58,742 bases of DNA from assembly GCA_900540455.1 (NCBI GenBank), contig UQGD01000011.1:1-58742 (forward strand), written 5' to 3'. Below, piece after piece: positions 56,962-58,742 of this stretch; the first letter of the stretch is position 1, and each line of letters opens with the position of its first letter. This DNA comes from an uncultured Faecalibacterium sp. (GTDB taxonomy: Bacteria; Bacillota; Clostridia; Oscillospirales; Ruminococcaceae). Both the position numbers and the translations under genes were made by a program. The notes under the pieces are model-generated. The model had not been told where the DNA came from and searched no databases. It was given only the letters and a program-made list of their open reading frames with translations.

Positions 56962-57279
56962 ATGGCCACTGTAAATTTCAGTGCGGCAGACCGGACGCTC
57001 TATGCCTACCTGGCGGGAGAGATCGACCACGATGCCGCACAAAATCTGCGCATACAGCTGGACGAGGCCCTGGTCAGCCGGACACCGGAAACTCTGATCA
57101 TGGATTTTTCCGGTGTAGGGTTTATGGATTCCTCCGGCGTGGGGCTGATCCTGGGCCGGCAGCGGCGGGCGCAGGCGCTGGGGGGCAGCCTGCGTATCCA
57201 GCATGCCCCTGACCAACTGCGCCGTGTGCTGCAGCTGGCACAGATTCCCTGCAACGATGTGCAGCAAAAGGAGGAATAA
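56962..57279 (+). CDS. spoIIAA: Anti-sigma factor antagonist SpoIIAA
   Basis: A 105-residue STAS-domain protein. MDFSGVGFMDSSGVGLILGRQRR (about 47-70) is the SpoIIAA phosphorylation segment; Ser57 or Ser58 is the site that SpoIIAB phosphorylates. Unphosphorylated SpoIIAA frees sigma-F. ATG 56962 has AAGGAG 11 bp upstream; an in-frame ATG at 56869 would cross the terminator and is rejected. First gene of a three-gene spoIIA operon; spoIIAB starts 3 bp after its stop. No classic sigma-H promoter was identified. Confidence 0.9.
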   Translation: MATVNFSAADRTLYAYLAGEIDHDAAQNLRIQLDEALVSRTPETLIMDFSGVGFMDSSGVGLILGRQRRAQALGGSLRIQHAPDQLRRVLQLAQIPCNDVQQKEE

Positions 57280-57282
57280 ACC

Positions 57283-57732
57283 ATGAAAGCGGAAAACACC
57301 ACAAAGATACGGTTCGACTCTCTCAGCGTCAACGAAGCCTATGCCCGGGGTGCAGCGGCGGCTTTTTTGGCCCGGTATGACCCCACAGTGCCGCAGCTGG
57401 CAGATCTTAAGACAGCAGTCTCGGAGGCGGTGACGAACTGCATCGTTCATGCTTACCCGGATAAGGTAGGCCCGGTCACCATGACCATTGCAGTCTATCC
57501 GGATCGGGAAGTGCGGATCACGGTGGCGGATCAGGGGGTGGGCATCCCGGATATACACAAAGCCATGGAACCGCTGTATACCACTGGAAACCCGGAGGAA
57601 CGCTCCGGCCTGGGCTTTGCGGTGATGCAGAGCTTTATGGACAAGGTGACGGTGCGGTCCCGCCCGGGGCACGGTACAAGAGTGGTGCTGGTCAAGCATC
57701 TGTCCCAGCGGAAAGCGGCAGATACATATTAA
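57283..57732 (+). CDS. spoIIAB: Anti-sigma F factor / kinase SpoIIAB
   Basis: A 149-residue GHKL kinase. The N box is TAVSEAVTNCIVHAYPDKVG (about 46-65), G1 is DQGVGIPDI and G2 is RSGLGFAVMQSFMD, the ATP lid. It binds sigma-F and phosphorylates SpoIIAA, thus controlling forespore transcription. AGGAGG lies 8 bp before ATG 57283. The length is standard. Between spoIIAA and sigF, as in Bacillus and clostridia. Confidence 0.93.
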   Translation: MKAENTTKIRFDSLSVNEAYARGAAAAFLARYDPTVPQLADLKTAVSEAVTNCIVHAYPDKVGPVTMTIAVYPDREVRITVADQGVGIPDIHKAMEPLYTTGNPEERSGLGFAVMQSFMDKVTVRSRPGHGTRVVLVKHLSQRKAADTY

Positions 57733-57753
57733 AGAGAAACGAGGCGGAAAAGC

Positions 57754-58425
57754 ATGGTATCGGATACAGCACAGCGCAGTGCCTTTATTGAGCAGAACCT
57801 GGGGCTGGTCCACGCCTGTGCCGGACGATTCCGGGGCCGTGGCATTGAGTACGACGACCTGTACAGTGCAGGCTGTATGGGATTGGTCAAAGCCTATGAT
57901 GGTTTTGACGAAAGCCGGGGAGTCTGCTTTTCTACCTACGCAGTACCAGTGATCCTAGGCGAGATAAAAAAGCTGTTTCGGGAGGGTGGGGTAGTAAAGG
58001 TGAGCCGCTCCCTGAAAGAGCTGGGGATGCGGGTCAATGCTGCGCGGGAACAATACATCAAGCTGTGCGGTACCGAGCCAAGCCTTACACAGCTGGCGCA
58101 GCAGCTGGATGAACCATTGGATTCCATAGCGCTGGCAGTACAGGCTGCACAGCCAGCGTTGAGCCTGACACCGGATAATGGAGAGGAAAGCGGGGCACAA
58201 CTGGATATACCGGTAGACTCCCCAGAGGAAGAACTGGCAGATCGGATCAGTTTGGGGGAGGTGCTCCGCAGCCTGCCGCAGGAAGATCAGGACTTGATCC
58301 GCCTGCGTTTTTATGGAGAGCGTACCCAGAGTGAAACAGCACGCCTGCTGCATACTACACAGGTACAGATCTCCCGCAGAGAGCGCAAGATCCTGCGTTG
58401 GATGCGTGCGCAGCTATTGGAATAG
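57754..58425 (+). CDS. sigF: RNA polymerase sigma factor SigF (SpoIIAC)
   Basis: A 223-residue sigma-70-type factor without region 1. Region 2 is ENLGLVHACAGRFRGRGIEYDDLYSAGCMGLVKAYDGFD with FSTYAVPVILGEIKK, and region 4 is LPQEDQDLIRLRFYGERTQSETARLLHTTQVQISRRERKIL, a helix-turn-helix of the sigma-F/G type. It turns on early forespore genes once released from SpoIIAB. GAGGCGG lies before ATG 57754. It ends 94 bp before the rrn P1 promoter. The operon suggests the organism can or could sporulate. Confidence 0.93.
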   Translation: MVSDTAQRSAFIEQNLGLVHACAGRFRGRGIEYDDLYSAGCMGLVKAYDGFDESRGVCFSTYAVPVILGEIKKLFREGGVVKVSRSLKELGMRVNAAREQYIKLCGTEPSLTQLAQQLDEPLDSIALAVQAAQPALSLTPDNGEESGAQLDIPVDSPEEELADRISLGEVLRSLPQEDQDLIRLRFYGERTQSETARLLHTTQVQISRRERKILRWMRAQLLE

Positions 58426-58519
58426 ACCGGATTTTGGACAGATGACCTGAAACCTGCGCAAAAAATAGACGGAGATTTTAGGCAAAAAGTAAAAGAGAGA
58501 AGATAGGTAAAGAAAACGC

Positions 58520-58548
58520 TTGATTTTTGCAATGGCATGTGCTAGAAT
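58520..58548 (+). promoter_or_regulatory. rRNA operon promoter P1
   Basis: TTGATT (58520-58525), a 17-bp spacer and TAGAAT (58543-58548) with an extended TGC. Confidence 0.75.
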
Positions 58549-58649
58549 AAGTTACCGTCAAGCACGGATGCGCAAGCCGAAACTTGTCGCGGAATAGTGA
58601 AAATGGATCAAACCGCTCAGGTTGTTCCGAAAAAACTTGAAAAAAGTGC

Positions 58650-58678
58650 TTGACAGTAAATCACGAATGTGATAAAAT
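58650..58678 (+). promoter_or_regulatory. rRNA operon promoter P2
   Basis: TTGACA (58650-58655), a 17-bp spacer and TAAAAT (58673-58678) with an extended TGA. Tandem to P1 at 130 bp. Confidence 0.85.
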
Positions 58679-58742
58679 AAGCAAGTCGTCAGCCGCGAGG
58701 CTGAGACGCACAGGACCTTGAAAATTGAACAATATCGAAAAA
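58679..58742 (+). other. Leader of the next rRNA operon (cut by the window end)
   Basis: Ends with ACCTTGAAAATTGAACAATA, the conserved precursor segment found before 16S rRNA in related clostridia. The 16S gene itself lies outside. The 317 bp after sigF are thus two promoters and the rRNA leader; the section from 58426 to 58519 is AT-rich and shows nothing else. Confidence 0.75.

Overview
The window runs from the 3' part of a 5S rRNA gene (1-105) to the promoter and leader of another rRNA operon (58520-58742), so it is the chromosome segment between two rRNA operons. The DNA is GC-rich and almost fully coding. The organism looks like an anaerobic, low-GC-phylum but GC-rich clostridium of the Ruminococcaceae/Oscillospiraceae type, Faecalibacterium or Gemmiger-like. 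Grounds for this are the IspH-S1 fusion behind cmk and plsC, the ylxM-ffh-rpsP-khpA-rimM-trmD operon, a T-box in front of valS, a SAM-I riboswitch in front of metK, HPr with both His15 and Ser46, and a spoIIAA-spoIIAB-sigF operon. The genus is an inference from gene order and style, not a search result.

Layout. 1-5.5 kb: 5S end, a MerR regulator, a threonine-aldolase plus two Gfo/Idh/MocA oxidoreductases, and class II fructose-bisphosphate aldolase. 5.5-8.8 kb (minus): a three-gene envelope/zinc-ribbon cluster (SPFH, zinc-ribbon, TPM). 9-11.5 kb (minus): GNAT, hflX, a histidine-kinase remnant and a small membrane protein. 11.6-19.1 kb (plus): homocysteine methyltransferase/MTHFR fusion, a LytM/M23 protein, a BaiN-type flavoprotein, cmk, plsC and ispH-rpsA. 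19.2-23.7 kb: GtrA with an odd insertion, a 45-residue membrane protein, deoC, metK and a divergent PRPP synthetase. 23.8-26 kb (minus): a cysteine-synthase-like protein without the PLP lysine, then a MATE exporter. 26.2-34 kb: the SRP/ribosome-maturation operon ending in a TrmD-GNAT fusion, HPr, uvrC and a CPBP protease. 34-37.6 kb (minus): polA-tsaD. 37.8-39.2 kb: a membrane protein and a trigger-factor-like protein. 39.2-42.8 kb (minus): a heterodimeric ABC exporter. 43-46.5 kb: SseB/Sel1-like protein, dnaK and a DUF2500-type protein. 46.5-49 kb (minus): amino-acid ABC importer. 49.2-51.8 kb: nitroreductase and LOG divergent pair, and a split ThrE-type exporter. 52-56.9 kb: T-box-valS-vanZ-like-folC-like. 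57-58.4 kb: spoIIA operon, then rrn promoters.

The genes are mostly housekeeping: translation, SRP targeting, methyl-cycle metabolism, repair and envelope. No CRISPR array, prophage, transposase or tRNA gene was recognised. The unusual content lies in fusions and degenerate paralogs: GtrA carrying an OadB-like GGADGPT motif, a fold-type-II PLP protein with Lys changed to Arg, a trigger factor lacking its PPIase domain and ribosome-docking loop, TrmD fused to GNAT, a degenerate FolC-like protein, and a strong internal ribosome binding site that could release free S1 from the IspH-S1 gene. Promoters are mostly consensus sigma-A type with 17-bp spacers, often with an extended -10.
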